In this document: one piece after another, positions 5,387-5,389 of the stretch | Layout: every line of letters starts with the position of its first letter | Position numbering within the stretch: the first letter of the stretch is position 1 | Origin: an uncultured Mycoplasma sp. | Lineage (GTDB): Bacteria > Bacillota_I > Bacilli_A > RF39 > UBA660 | Assembly (NCBI GenBank): GCA_947388575.1 | Contig: CANDSI010000093.1 | Coordinates: forward strand, 1 to 5,389 | Reading direction: 5' to 3' | DNA length: 5,389 nucleotides | The notes under the pieces: generated by a model | Database searches by the model: none | What the model was told of the DNA's origin: nothing | Seen by the model: only the letters and a program-made list of their open reading frames with translations | Position numbers and translations under genes: made by a program

Positions 5387-5389
5387 CTG

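Noticed and set aside
1..5389. CRISPR array, tRNA, rRNA or riboswitch
   Set aside because: No regularly spaced DNA repeats, cloverleaf, rRNA or recognisable riboswitch core was seen on either strand.
1..5389. TGA read as tryptophan (Mollicutes-like code)
   Set aside because: Tryptophan is encoded by TGG in the nuclease, relaxase, OrfA/OrfB and MazG-like genes, and no conserved motif needs an in-frame TGA.

Overview
The window is AT-rich (roughly 30% G+C by eye), uses ATG/GTG/TTG starts with purine-rich ribosome binding sites, and encodes families common in low-GC Bacillota (clostridial or related gut Firmicutes). This lineage call is inference; there is no rRNA or tRNA here. The content is accessory: a nuclease gene running in from the left edge, a small zinc-ribbon protein, an unfamiliar sigma-like regulator, a plasmid-type mobilisation relaxase, a degenerate IS3-family insertion sequence, a gene remnant and a MazG-like pyrophosphohydrolase.

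Left block (1-2462, + strand). The 3' two-thirds or so of a YhcG/DUF1016 PDDEXK nuclease ends at 683. A 66-residue cysteine-rich protein (DUF7695-like) follows with a TTG start 2 bp later, probably translationally coupled. After a 61-bp gap comes a 504-residue protein. Its N-terminal half holds four roughly 78-residue repeats, and its C-terminal half looks like a divergent sigma-70 region 2 plus region 4. This is the least familiar object in the window.

Middle block (2412-3301, - strand). A MobV (Pre/Mob) relaxase gene converges on the sigma-like gene and overlaps its 3' end by 51 bp. It keeps all recognisable catalytic motifs but is short, so its C-terminus was probably lost at a recombination junction near 2400-2460. 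Its upstream region, where promoter and oriT should lie, is cut off about 35 bp before the start codon by the IS.

IS block (3302-4801). This is a 1500-bp IS3-family (IS150-like) element with 25-bp imperfect terminal repeats, an overlapping orfA/orfB arrangement, an A_AAA_AAG slippery heptamer for -1 frameshifting, and intact DDE residues in OrfB. orfA carries an additional frame break near 3674-3677 that should prevent a normal OrfAB transposase. An inverted repeat at the left end could hide the orfA ribosome binding site in read-through transcripts. No target duplication is visible, so the two flanks were probably not originally contiguous.

Right block (4802-5389, + strand). The 3' end of a gene cut by the IS is followed 9 bp later by a complete MazG-like gene. 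The last 110 bp hold no gene but end in a 7-bp-arm inverted repeat that may be the start of another mobile element or a processing site. Overall the window reads as a patchwork of plasmid/ICE-type cargo stitched together by recombination and IS activity.
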